NCBI GenBank assembly: GCA_902615915.1
Contig: CACMQQ010000001.1
Span: 186,001 to 250,000, forward strand
Length of the DNA: 64,000 bases
DNA from: an uncultured Fidelibacterota bacterium
GTDB taxonomy: Bacteria; Fidelibacterota; Marinisomatia; Marinisomatales; TCS55
Reading direction: 5' to 3'
The translations under genes and the position numbers were made by a program. Below the pieces are notes generated by a model. It made no database searches. It saw only the letters and a program-made list of their open reading frames with translations, and was not told where the DNA came from. Positions 41,394-49,895 of this stretch are shown here, piece by piece. Position 1 is the first letter of the stretch; the number at the start of each line of letters is the position of its first letter.

Positions 41394-42884
41394 ATGAAAA
41401 TCTTTTTTTATGTATTTCTTCGTTTTTTACTGGTAAGCTCTTTTATTCAAGCTTCGAACATTAAAGTTATCAACAGAGTTGATGAATCTGTCAATAATCT
41501 TGAGACACTTGAAACTATTAATGGTCACTTTATATCCGTAAATGAAATTTCCAAGTTATTATCCAATAGAGCTCCCTTTGTAAACAATGAAAGAGAAAAG
41601 ATAGTATTATATGTAAGAGACAGTAGAGTAAAAATATCTGCCAATACGAGCTTTATCTTAGTTGATGATAGAGTTTTTCAATTGCCAACCTACTGTCTAT
41701 GGATTAATGGTGATCTATATATTGCCGCTGCATCTTTTTTTGAGATAATAAAAAGAACAATATTGCCTGGAATATCTTTTAACAAAAACAATTTAACCCT
41801 TGAGTTAAATATAAAAGAATTTAATATTAACAGTATCAAAATAGCTCAAAAAGCAAATGGGACTATTTTACGAATTAAAACCAAAGAACCATTTCCTGAA
41901 GGCAACATAAGCTCTTTTTTTCATGAAAATGGATGGTTTTATATTACTGTGGCTAATAGTCTAGTTGATACAACTGAATTAAGAAAAAGCGACCCAAAAG
42001 GAGTAATTAAAAAAATAGCAGCTGATCAACTAGGTAATACTTCTCAGCTTGCTTTTCAGATGAGAACAAAAGTTGAAAGTCATGATATATATCAAAGCAA
42101 AGACCCATCGGAAATTGTGGTTTCTCTCAGAACTAGAGTTACTGATGACATATCACGTATTAGCAAAGTTAGAGATAGGTGGAAAATTGATACTATCGTA
42201 CTTGATGCAGGTCATGGAGGAAAGGATCCAGGAACAATGAGCAAAAATGGAACTATGGAAAAAAATATAGTTCTAGATATAGTTAAAAGAGTCGGACTTT
42301 CACTTGAAAAAAATACAAAAATGAATGTTATATATACGAGGGAAGAGGATGTGTTTGTTCCACTTTGGATGAGAACTAAATTGGCCAATGAATCAAATGG
42401 TAAAATGTTTATAAGTGTGCATGCAAATCATAGCCATAATAGATCTGCATATGGGTTTGAAACATACTTATTAAGACCTGGCAAAACACAAGACGCGATT
42501 GAAGTTGCATCAAGAGAAAATGAAGTGATTAAGTTTGAAGATAAGTCTGATGAAAGGTATAAAAATCTATCAGGTGAAAACTTAATAATGGCAACCATGG
42601 CTCAAAGTATGTTTATGAAAGAAAGTGAAGAGCTAGCTTCAATGATTCAGCAAGAAATGGGTAAAACTGTAAAATCTAAAAATAGAGGTGTTAAGCAAGC
42701 AGGTTTTCAAGTTTTAATTGGCGCAAGTATGCCAAATGTATTAATAGAAGTTGGTTTTGTATCGAACGCCAATGAAGAAAGAAACTTAAAGAATGCTAAG
42801 CATAGGCAAGATATAGCGTACGCTATTTATAAAGCTATAGTAAAATTTAGATATTCTAGAGAAAAGTACCTCTCAGAAAATTAA
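41394..42884 (+). CDS. N-acetylmuramoyl-L-alanine amidase (Amidase_3)
   Basis: 496 aa. Signal peptide (MKIFFYVFLRFLLVSSFIQA), an N-terminal copper-amine-oxidase-like/AMIN region (about residues 30-240: LETINGHFISVNEISKLLSN, IVVSLRTRVTDD), then the zinc amidase domain: DTIVLDAGHGGKDPG (zinc His), NGTMEKNIVLDIV (Glu), KMFISVHANHSHN (second His) and MPNVLIEVGFVSNANEERNL (catalytic Glu). It splits the MurNAc-L-Ala bond, typically during cell separation. It has its own promoter region after the terminator and is followed 5 bases later by folC. Confidence 0.94.
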   Translation: MKIFFYVFLRFLLVSSFIQASNIKVINRVDESVNNLETLETINGHFISVNEISKLLSNRAPFVNNEREKIVLYVRDSRVKISANTSFILVDDRVFQLPTYCLWINGDLYIAAASFFEIIKRTILPGISFNKNNLTLELNIKEFNINSIKIAQKANGTILRIKTKEPFPEGNISSFFHENGWFYITVANSLVDTTELRKSDPKGVIKKIAADQLGNTSQLAFQMRTKVESHDIYQSKDPSEIVVSLRTRVTDDISRISKVRDRWKIDTIVLDAGHGGKDPGTMSKNGTMEKNIVLDIVKRVGLSLEKNTKMNVIYTREEDVFVPLWMRTKLANESNGKMFISVHANHSHNRSAYGFETYLLRPGKTQDAIEVASRENEVIKFEDKSDERYKNLSGENLIMATMAQSMFMKESEELASMIQQEMGKTVKSKNRGVKQAGFQVLIGASMPNVLIEVGFVSNANEERNLKNAKHRQDIAYAIYKAIVKFRYSREKYLSEN

Positions 42885-42889
42885 AAAAA

Positions 42890-44131
42890 TTGCATTCACA
42901 ATTACAATTTCTATATTCTCTGAGAAGACTTGGCATTAAAACTGGTTTAGAGCACACACTTTTCTTGTTAAATCACGTTGATAATCCACATAAAAATTTT
43001 CCCTCTATCCACGTCGCTGGTACAAACGGAAAAGGGTCAACTTGTTTAATGATTAGCTCTATCTTAAAAAGTATGAATTTAAAAGTTGGTACATATACAT
43101 CTCCTCATTTAATTAAATTCAATGAAAGGATAAGAGTTAATAATATTGAGATTAAGGATAAGTACATCTGTTCATTTTTAGAGCAAAATGAACGAAAAAT
43201 TAAACAGATTAAATCAACCTTTTTTGAGACAACAACAGCAATGGCTTTTTCATATTTCAATGATCAGAAAGTTGATGTTGCTGTTATTGAGACAGGGCTT
43301 GGTGGTAGGCTCGACTCAACAAACGTATTGCAGCCCAAAGTTACTGTTTTAACATCAATTTCACTAGACCATACAAAAATACTTGGAAGCAGCCTGGAGC
43401 AAATTGCATTTGAGAAATGTGGTATTATAAAAAAAAAAATACCTCTCGTTTCTGCTATTCAAAAAAAGAAAGTAGAGCTTATAATAAGAAATAAAACTAA
43501 TGAATTAGAAGCTCCATATTTAGAAATTGAAGAACCAAAAAAGATTACGCTTACATCAAATGGAACAAAATTCATTTATCAAAACAATCATTACGAAACT
43601 CCATTAGTGGGCTATCATCAAGCTTTTAATGCTGCATTAGCTTTTGAAGCCTGCAATATTTTTTTGGATAATTTATCGATAAAGCAAATTAATCATGGTC
43701 TAAAAAAGACTGTTTGGAAAGGAAGATTTCAAAAAATTTGTGATGATCCAATTATTTACTATGATGTTGCACATAATTATGATGGTATTTTATCAACTAT
43801 TAATTCTCTAGAATCTATCTACAAAAAAAAGCCGATAGGTTTATTTGTTATGAAAAGTGATAAAGAAGCAAATTTAATAATAAAAGCTGTCGATGAAAGA
43901 TTTTATAAGTTAATTTTGTCTGGATCCGAAGAAAACGGCTTAATGACTGGATCTGATTTAGCAAACCTCTTTGAAAGCCATGGTTGTGTTAATTTTTTGC
44001 TAGTTAAAGATCTAGAAGTGGCAATTGATTATTTAAGAAAAATATCTAAAGCTCAAAATACGCCAGGATTAATTTTTGGAAGTCATTACATATCTGAAAC
44101 TGTTTTCAATAAATTTGGTATTTTAGCTTGA
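42890..44131 (+). CDS. folC: Folylpolyglutamate/dihydrofolate synthase
   Basis: 413 aa Mur-ligase-family enzyme that adds glutamate to folates. ATP loop FPSIHVAGTNGKGSTCLMIS, then YTSPHLIKFNERIRVN, VAVIETGLGGRLDSTNV, TSISLDHTKILGSSLEQIA and YYDVAHNYDG are the standard motifs. The start is TTG (MHSQLQFLYSLRRLGI). Co-transcribed with the amidase. Confidence 0.95.
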   Translation: MHSQLQFLYSLRRLGIKTGLEHTLFLLNHVDNPHKNFPSIHVAGTNGKGSTCLMISSILKSMNLKVGTYTSPHLIKFNERIRVNNIEIKDKYICSFLEQNERKIKQIKSTFFETTTAMAFSYFNDQKVDVAVIETGLGGRLDSTNVLQPKVTVLTSISLDHTKILGSSLEQIAFEKCGIIKKKIPLVSAIQKKKVELIIRNKTNELEAPYLEIEEPKKITLTSNGTKFIYQNNHYETPLVGYHQAFNAALAFEACNIFLDNLSIKQINHGLKKTVWKGRFQKICDDPIIYYDVAHNYDGILSTINSLESIYKKKPIGLFVMKSDKEANLIIKAVDERFYKLILSGSEENGLMTGSDLANLFESHGCVNFLLVKDLEVAIDYLRKISKAQNTPGLIFGSHYISETVFNKFGILA

Positions 44132-44230
44132 AATTTTGTAATATCTCAAAGTTACTATATATACCCTAATTTCCCTGAGGCGGAATTTCCTTATTTTGAA
44201 ATATAATTTATTACCTACTTAGGTTGACAA

Positions 44231-45478
44231 ATGAATGTAAGTGAATTACAAAAACTAAAAATTAAAGAACTAGCAGAGTTTGCTGAGAAATTAAAAATTG
44301 ATAGCTATTCAGGAATGAATCGCCAGGAGCTCATTGTCAAGATACTTGAATACCAGGTAGAAAATGATGTGGGAATTACTGCTAAGGGTGTCCTAGAAGT
44401 TTTAAACGAAGGTTATGGTTTTTTAAGAAGTCCGGATTTTAATTATTTACCTGGCCCAGATGACATTTATGTTAGCCCTTCTCAGATTAAAAGGTTTGGC
44501 TTAAGGACTGGACATGAAGTTGAGGGTAAGATTCGACCTCCAAAATCCAAAGAAAGATTTTATGCACTACTAAAAGTTGATACTGTTAACGATAAAGAGC
44601 CATCTAAATTGAAAGAAGCTATTTTATTCGATAATCTGACACCGCTTTATCCCGATTCTAAATTTAACCTAGAAGTAAATCCGAAAGATCTATCTACCAG
44701 AGTAATGGATCTTATATCTCCAATTGGCAAAGGACAAAGGGGGTTGCTTGTTGCACAGCCAAAAACAGGTAAGACTGTTTTACTGCAAAAAATTGCAAAT
44801 GCAATCACAAAAAATCATAAAGAAGTTCAAATGATAATTCTCTTAATAGATGAGCGCCCTGAAGAAGTAACAGATATGAAAAGAAACGTAGATGCTGAAG
44901 TTGTTAGCTCTACATTTGACGAAGCCCCGGAAAGACATGTAGCTGTTGCAGAGATGGTCATACAAAAAGCAAGAAGAATGGTCGAATTTGGTGAAGATGT
45001 TGTCATTTTACTTGACAGTATTACCAGACTAGGTAGGGCTCATAATGCTGTAATCCCACACAGTGGTAAAATATTATCTGGGGGAGTTGATGCAAATGCT
45101 CTAAAAAAACCAAAGCAATTTTTTGGTGCAGCTAGAAATACTGAAGAAAGTGGAAGTTTAACAATCATAGCTACTGCATTAATCGATACAGGAAGTAGAA
45201 TGGATGAAGTAATCTTTGAAGAGTTTAAAGGCACTGGCAATATGGAACTAGCAATGGATCGTAGGCTCAGCGATAGAAGAATTTACCCTTCTTTTGATTT
45301 AATTAAATCAGGCACAAGAAAAGAAGAGCTCTTGCTTGATAAAAAGGTCCTTGCAAGGATGTGGATACTGAGAAAACTATTAAATGAAATGAATGTAATT
45401 GAAGCAATGGAATTCATTCAAGATAGAATGCGAAGAACCAACACTAATGAAGAGTTTATGGAAACAATGAGCCAATAA
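44231..45478 (+). CDS. rho: Transcription termination factor Rho
   Basis: 415 aa hexameric RNA helicase. Rho_N helix-extended-loop (about residues 1-45), the cold-shock RNA-binding fold ([20 protein letters not shown]), Walker [39 protein letters not shown], Walker B and [14 protein letters not shown], and the Q/R-loop region [20 protein letters not shown]. No insertion in the N-terminal region. It is preceded by a 99-base leader without an obvious site and followed 10 bases later by the Cas6b-like gene. Confidence 0.98.
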   Translation: MNVSELQKLKIKELAEFAEKLKIDSYSGMNRQELIVKILEYQVENDVGITAKGVLEVLNEGYGFLRSPDFNYLPGPDDIYVSPSQIKRFGLRTGHEVEGKIRPPKSKERFYALLKVDTVNDKEPSKLKEAILFDNLTPLYPDSKFNLEVNPKDLSTRVMDLISPIGKGQRGLLVAQPKTGKTVLLQKIANAITKNHKEVQMIILLIDERPEEVTDMKRNVDAEVVSSTFDEAPERHVAVAEMVIQKARRMVEFGEDVVILLDSITRLGRAHNAVIPHSGKILSGGVDANALKKPKQFFGAARNTEESGSLTIIATALIDTGSRMDEVIFEEFKGTGNMELAMDRRLSDRRIYPSFDLIKSGTRKEELLLDKKVLARMWILRKLLNEMNVIEAMEFIQDRMRRTNTNEEFMETMSQ

Positions 45479-45488
45479 TTTTTTTTCG

Positions 45489-46463
45489 ATGCCTCCTCAA
45501 ACATCTCATATTCAATATATTTCAACAGCCCTGGTAACTGACAAGCCGGTTAGAAAAACGCCTTATCAAGTTAAGGGTTCAATTATGAAAAATTATCCAA
45601 AAAGTGAAATTGTACCGATGTTAAATGGTAGCTACAGGAAGAAATATCTTTATCCTAGGGTTCAAGTTAAAATATTAAATGAAAAAATTTATTTCCTTGG
45701 AATTGCTGAAGGAGTGAGCGCTGTTAGATCTTTAATCGATAATTTTAAATCTTTAGACTTTGGAAATATTACTTTTAAAATAAAAGATATTATCATTGAT
45801 GAAAACGGATTATTTGAGCAAACGGATCATATTAATAAATATAAATTTATAACTCCCTGGGTAGCGCTAAATAGAACAAATATTAAAAAATTTTCAAAGA
45901 CATCTACATCGCAAAAAAGAAAATTCTTGTGCGAACTCTTAACTAGAAACTTGATCTTTTTGACTAGCGAGTTTAAGATTAATGTTGATGAAAAAATATT
46001 AACAGATATTGAATTAGAGGATAAATCATTATCAAGTTTCAACGAAAATAGAGATGTTGGTTTTGAAGGAAGCTTCTTAACTAATTTTCTATTACCTGAT
46101 TTTATTGGATTGGGTAATGGAATAACTAGAGGATATGGCTCCATAAAGCACAAACAAAAAATCAAAAATGAAGAAATTGATACAAGTAAATTTTACATGC
46201 TAGACAAAAAAAATATCAATTCAAAAAGTAATAACAAAAATAGGCCAACAAAGAAAAGAAAAAAGTCTTTACCTAAAAAAACCATCATTAACGAAGAAAA
46301 TGAAATAAATTATAATACTCTTAAAAATAACATATCGAATTTTACTACTAAGAATAAAAAAACAAATTCTAAAAAATTTAAAAAGAAGAAGGCATCAGAT
46401 CGATCCTTTAATAATATAAATTTTAATTCAGAAGAATATCACAAAAAACAACATTCTATATGA
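45489..46463 (+). CDS. Cas6b-like RAMP-fold protein with basic tail, outside any CRISPR locus
   Basis: 324 aa. The first 218 residues follow the Cas6b family (Pfam Cas6b_N/Cas6b_C pattern as I recall it): a ferredoxin-like N-domain (KPVRKTPYQVKGSIMKNYPK ... RKKYLYPRVQVKILNEKIYF LGIAEG) and a C-domain with KFITPWVALNRTNIKKF, GFEGSFLTNFLLPDFIGLGN and the Gly-rich RAMP loop GLGNGITRGYGSI (about residues 204-218). The His-x-His of catalytic Cas6b proteins, expected just before the YRYP strand, is replaced (VPMLNGSYRKKYLYP), so RNA cleavage may be lost. The last 105 residues are Lys/Asn-rich and disordered. It lies between rho and the aminotransferase gene (ATGA overlap), with no cas gene or repeat array in the window. 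An RNA-binding housekeeping role is inferred. Confidence 0.8.
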   Translation: MPPQTSHIQYISTALVTDKPVRKTPYQVKGSIMKNYPKSEIVPMLNGSYRKKYLYPRVQVKILNEKIYFLGIAEGVSAVRSLIDNFKSLDFGNITFKIKDIIIDENGLFEQTDHINKYKFITPWVALNRTNIKKFSKTSTSQKRKFLCELLTRNLIFLTSEFKINVDEKILTDIELEDKSLSSFNENRDVGFEGSFLTNFLLPDFIGLGNGITRGYGSIKHKQKIKNEEIDTSKFYMLDKKNINSKSNNKNRPTKKRKKSLPKKTIINEENEINYNTLKNNISNFTTKNKKTNSKKFKKKKASDRSFNNINFNSEEYHKKQHSI

Positions 46464-47656
46464 TCGCTAGATTATCAGATAGATCAAAAAAAATTAAACC
46501 TTCATTTACGCTTGAAATGACAAGTAAAGTAGCTAAGTTAAGATCACAAGGCGTAGATGTTATAAATTTTAGCGCAGGACAACCTGACTTTAATACACCA
46601 AAAAATATAATTAATGCAGCCACTAAAGCTATGGATAGTGGTTTAACAAAGTATACATCTGGATCAGGCATGATTGAACTCAGAGAAGCAATTTGCAACA
46701 AGCTTGCCAATGAAAATTACATTAGTGCAAATATAAACCAAGTTTTAGTATCTAATGGGGAAAAACAAAGCCTTTATCTTGCTTGTCAAGCACTATTTCA
46801 ACAAAACGATGAAGTATTGATATTTACCCCTTATTGGGTATCCTTCCCTGAATTTGTAATTTTGGCTGAAGCAACTCCAGTATTTGTTAAAACAAAAATT
46901 GATAAAAATTTTGAGCCTGATTTTGACGATCTTAAATCTAAAATAACTCCTAACACTAAAGGTATGATTATAAACACTCCATCTAATCCAACAGGTGGCG
47001 TTTGGTCAAAAGAGGCTATCAAAAAATCATTAAAAATAGCCTCAGATAACAATATAACAGTTATATCAGATGAATGTTATGAAAGATTAGTTTTTAATAG
47101 TTATCATGAAATATCGGAAAAGATCAATCTTGAAGAGAAAATAAATGCTCAGATATTGACATGCATGAGCATGTCTAAAACTTATGCTATGACTGGTTGG
47201 AGAATAGGTTACACTTATGGAAATAAAGAAATCGTATCAGCAATGTCTAAAATACAAGGCCAGTCAACCTCCTGTGCAAACTCTATTGCCCAAGCTGCAT
47301 CTATAGAGGCTCTTAGCGGAGACCAGTCAAAAGTTGAGGCTATGATAGGTCAATTTAAAAAGAGAAGAGACTTAATGGTAAGTTTATTAAATTCTTTGCC
47401 TGATATTTCTTGCAAAATGCCAGGTGGAGCATTTTATGCTTTTCCATCTTTTGAAAAATATTTAGGAAGAAAAATTAAAAATAAAACAATAAATAATTCT
47501 TTTGATTTGAGCAATCTTTTTCTAAGTGAAGCTAATATTGCTACTGTGCCAGGTGATGGCTTCGGCGCCTCTGGCTTCGTTAGGTTCTCGTTCGCAACAT
47601 CTGAGAAAAATATTGTTGAAGGTTTATCCAGAATCAAAGATTTATTAATTAATTAA
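46460..47656 (+). CDS. aspC: Class I aminotransferase, aspartate aminotransferase type
   Basis: 398 aa PLP enzyme of fold type I, subgroup I-gamma by size. INFSAGQPDFNTPKNIINAA is the N-terminal signature, NTPSNPTGGVW the cofactor-binding Asn, VISDECYERLVF the Asp/Tyr, and SMSKTYAMTGWRIGYTYG the catalytic Lys. It transfers the amino group of aspartate (or another amino acid) to 2-oxoglutarate. Its start overlaps the end of the Cas6b-like gene. Confidence 0.94.
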   Translation: MIARLSDRSKKIKPSFTLEMTSKVAKLRSQGVDVINFSAGQPDFNTPKNIINAATKAMDSGLTKYTSGSGMIELREAICNKLANENYISANINQVLVSNGEKQSLYLACQALFQQNDEVLIFTPYWVSFPEFVILAEATPVFVKTKIDKNFEPDFDDLKSKITPNTKGMIINTPSNPTGGVWSKEAIKKSLKIASDNNITVISDECYERLVFNSYHEISEKINLEEKINAQILTCMSMSKTYAMTGWRIGYTYGNKEIVSAMSKIQGQSTSCANSIAQAASIEALSGDQSKVEAMIGQFKKRRDLMVSLLNSLPDISCKMPGGAFYAFPSFEKYLGRKIKNKTINNSFDLSNLFLSEANIATVPGDGFGASGFVRFSFATSEKNIVEGLSRIKDLLIN

Positions 47657-47668
47657 AGGCTTTAAAAA

Positions 47669-47866
47669 ATGAAATTAAATATTCATCCAGATTACAAACT
47701 TGGCAAAGTAACTTGCTCTTGTGGAAACGTATTTTATGTTGCTAGCACAATAGGCGATCAAAATGTTGAGATATGCTCTGCTTGTCACCCATTTTATACT
47801 GGAAAACAAAAATTGGTTGATACAGCAGGTAGGATTGAAAAATTTAAGAAAAAATACAGCAGCTAA
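47669..47866 (+). CDS. rpmE: Ribosomal protein L31
   Basis: 65 aa, normal length. The zinc-type (C+) form: CSCGNVF and [13 protein letters not shown] supply the Cys ligands, and [14 protein letters not shown] is the conserved C-terminus. It sits 12 bases after aspC and before prfA, an arrangement (rho-rpmE-prfA-prmC) common in bacteria. Confidence 0.98.
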   Translation: MKLNIHPDYKLGKVTCSCGNVFYVASTIGDQNVEICSACHPFYTGKQKLVDTAGRIEKFKKKYSS

Positions 47867-47915
47867 TTTAGAATTGATATCATTATTAGTTTAGTTCCTA
47901 ATAAAATATAAGAAG

Positions 47916-48989
47916 TTGATAGAGAAACTTAAAGAAATAATTTCTAAGTATAATACAATTGAGTCTAAGATGTCTGACCCATCTTTAGTAAACAACTTAG
48001 ACGAATTTAAAAAAGTTACAAAAGAGCATAACAGATTAAAACCAATTGTTGAAAAATCCTTGATCTTTATTAATTCAAAAAATCAATTTTCTGACAATCT
48101 TGATTTGATAGAAAATGAGAAAGATCCTGATCTTATTATGCTTGCAAAAGAAGAAAATGATCTTTTAAGCTCACAAATATCAGACTTAGAGGATGAATTA
48201 AAGATTCTCATTTTGCCTCATGATCCAACCGATGACAAAAATTCTATTATTGAAATAAGAGCAGGAACGGGCGGTGATGAAGCAGCACTATTTGCTTCAG
48301 ATCTTTATCGCATGTATTCTCGGTTTGCAGAGAGAAATAGTTGGGACTTTTCTGTTTTAGACTCTAGCCCTATTGGGATCGGCGGTTTAAAAGAAATAAT
48401 CTTTTCATTAAAAGGGGATGGTGCTTATGGTGTTATGAAATATGAAAGTGGAGTTCATAGAGTTCAAAGAGTGCCAAAAACTGAAACAAGTGGCAGAGTA
48501 CATACCTCTGCTGCAACTGTTGCAATATTACCAGAAGCGGAAGATGCAGATATCAATGTTATCGACTCAGACCTAAAAATTGACACATATAGAGCAAGTG
48601 GAGCTGGAGGTCAGCATGTCAACAAAACTGAGTCTGCTATAAGAATAACCCACATTCCAACTGGGCTTGTCGTAACATGCCAGGACGAATCTTCACAACA
48701 CAAAAATAAAGCTGCGGCCTTAAAGGTTTTAAAATCTCGCTTGTTAGCAGCTGAACAAGAAAAACTTGCCAAGGAAAGAGCGGCGGCAAGAAAAAGCATG
48801 GTTTCAACAGGTGATAGATCAGCAAAAATACGCACATACAATTTTCCCCAAGGAAGAATCACTGATCACAGAATTAATTTTACATCTTATAATTTAGATG
48901 CGGTTATGGACGGTGACATTAAAGAGATAATTGAAAAACTAAAAATAGCGAATCAAGAAGAACAGCTAGCTTCTTTTGCAAATAATTGA
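47916..48989 (+). CDS. prfA: Peptide chain release factor 1
   Basis: 357 aa. Recognises UAA and UAG stop codons. The tripeptide region reads RVPKTETSGRVHTSAATVAI, so the Pro-x-Thr element is PKT; the GGQ motif is in GAGGQHVNKTESAIRITH, which triggers peptidyl-tRNA hydrolysis. The start is TTG (MIEKLKEIISKYN). Its TGA overlaps the TTG start of prmC as TTGA. Confidence 0.97.
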   Translation: MIEKLKEIISKYNTIESKMSDPSLVNNLDEFKKVTKEHNRLKPIVEKSLIFINSKNQFSDNLDLIENEKDPDLIMLAKEENDLLSSQISDLEDELKILILPHDPTDDKNSIIEIRAGTGGDEAALFASDLYRMYSRFAERNSWDFSVLDSSPIGIGGLKEIIFSLKGDGAYGVMKYESGVHRVQRVPKTETSGRVHTSAATVAILPEAEDADINVIDSDLKIDTYRASGAGGQHVNKTESAIRITHIPTGLVVTCQDESSQHKNKAAALKVLKSRLLAAEQEKLAKERAAARKSMVSTGDRSAKIRTYNFPQGRITDHRINFTSYNLDAVMDGDIKEIIEKLKIANQEEQLASFANN

Positions 48990-49846
48990 TTAAGCCCTCT
49001 TCAAGCTTTAATTATATATTGAATTATGGTCTTGAATTTTTAAAATCAAACTCCATTGAAAATCCAAAAAAAGAAATAGAAATCTTTCTTTGCCATTTAC
49101 TTTCTTATTCAAAGTTTGAATTATACAATAGTGCAGAAAAAAGCATTTCATTAGCAAAAGTAAATTTGCTTAATGAGTGGTTAGAGAGAAGAGCTAAAAG
49201 AGAACCAATTCAATATATAATTAACAATGCATGGTTTTATGGAAGGGAATTTTATGTAAATAAAAATGTTTTCATTCCGAGACCTGAATCTGAAAGGTTA
49301 ATAGAAGTGGCTATAAATCATTTAAGAGATTTCGATTCGCCTAAAATATTAGAAATTGGAACTGGATCAGGATGTTTGTCTATTTCTTTGGCAATTGAAT
49401 TGCCAAATTCTAAAGTTCGATCAATTGATATTTCTGAGAAAGCAATAAATGTTGCTAAAATTAATTCTGAAAAGTTTCACGTTAATAATATTTCATTTAA
49501 AAAATTGGATTTTTTAAAAAGTGAAATGAAAACGTTTTATAATTTTGATCTGTTAATATCTAATCCTCCATATATACCAAAAAAAGATATGGAATCATTA
49601 ATGCCTGAAGTTCGAAACTTTGAGCCATATAATTCATTGACAGATGATAGTGATGGATTAGAATTTTATAGAAAATTTTCTAGTGACCTTCCTTATATTT
49701 TAAATAGTAATGGTATAGGTATTTTTGAAGTTGGGCTTAGCGCTCACCCTAAAGACGCTAAAAGAATCTTTAATAAAATTGGTAGAAGTATAAAACTACT
49801 AAAAGACTATAATGGTGATGATAGGCTCTTAATTGTTAAGTTATAA
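48986..49846 (+). CDS. prmC: Release factor glutamine methyltransferase
   Basis: 286 aa SAM-dependent enzyme that methylates the Gln of the release-factor GGQ motif. The Rossmann SAM motif is ILEIGTGSGCLSISLAIE, and LLISNPPYIPKKDM contains the N-P-P-Y active-site motif. The N-terminal helical domain (about 1-85) binds the release factor (REPIQYIINNAWFYGREFYV). It starts at a TTG overlapping prfA, so the enzyme and its substrate are coupled. Confidence 0.96.
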   Translation: MIKPSSSFNYILNYGLEFLKSNSIENPKKEIEIFLCHLLSYSKFELYNSAEKSISLAKVNLLNEWLERRAKREPIQYIINNAWFYGREFYVNKNVFIPRPESERLIEVAINHLRDFDSPKILEIGTGSGCLSISLAIELPNSKVRSIDISEKAINVAKINSEKFHVNNISFKKLDFLKSEMKTFYNFDLLISNPPYIPKKDMESLMPEVRNFEPYNSLTDDSDGLEFYRKFSSDLPYILNSNGIGIFEVGLSAHPKDAKRIFNKIGRSIKLLKDYNGDDRLLIVKL

Positions 49847-49895
49847 TTGTTATATTTACACCAAATAATAAATTTTGTGAGGAATCTTAAATTTT

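Noticed and set aside
45489-46463. Part of a CRISPR-Cas locus
   Set aside because: No direct-repeat array and no cas1, cas2 or effector gene is visible; the neighbours are rho, aspC, rpmE, prfA and prmC.
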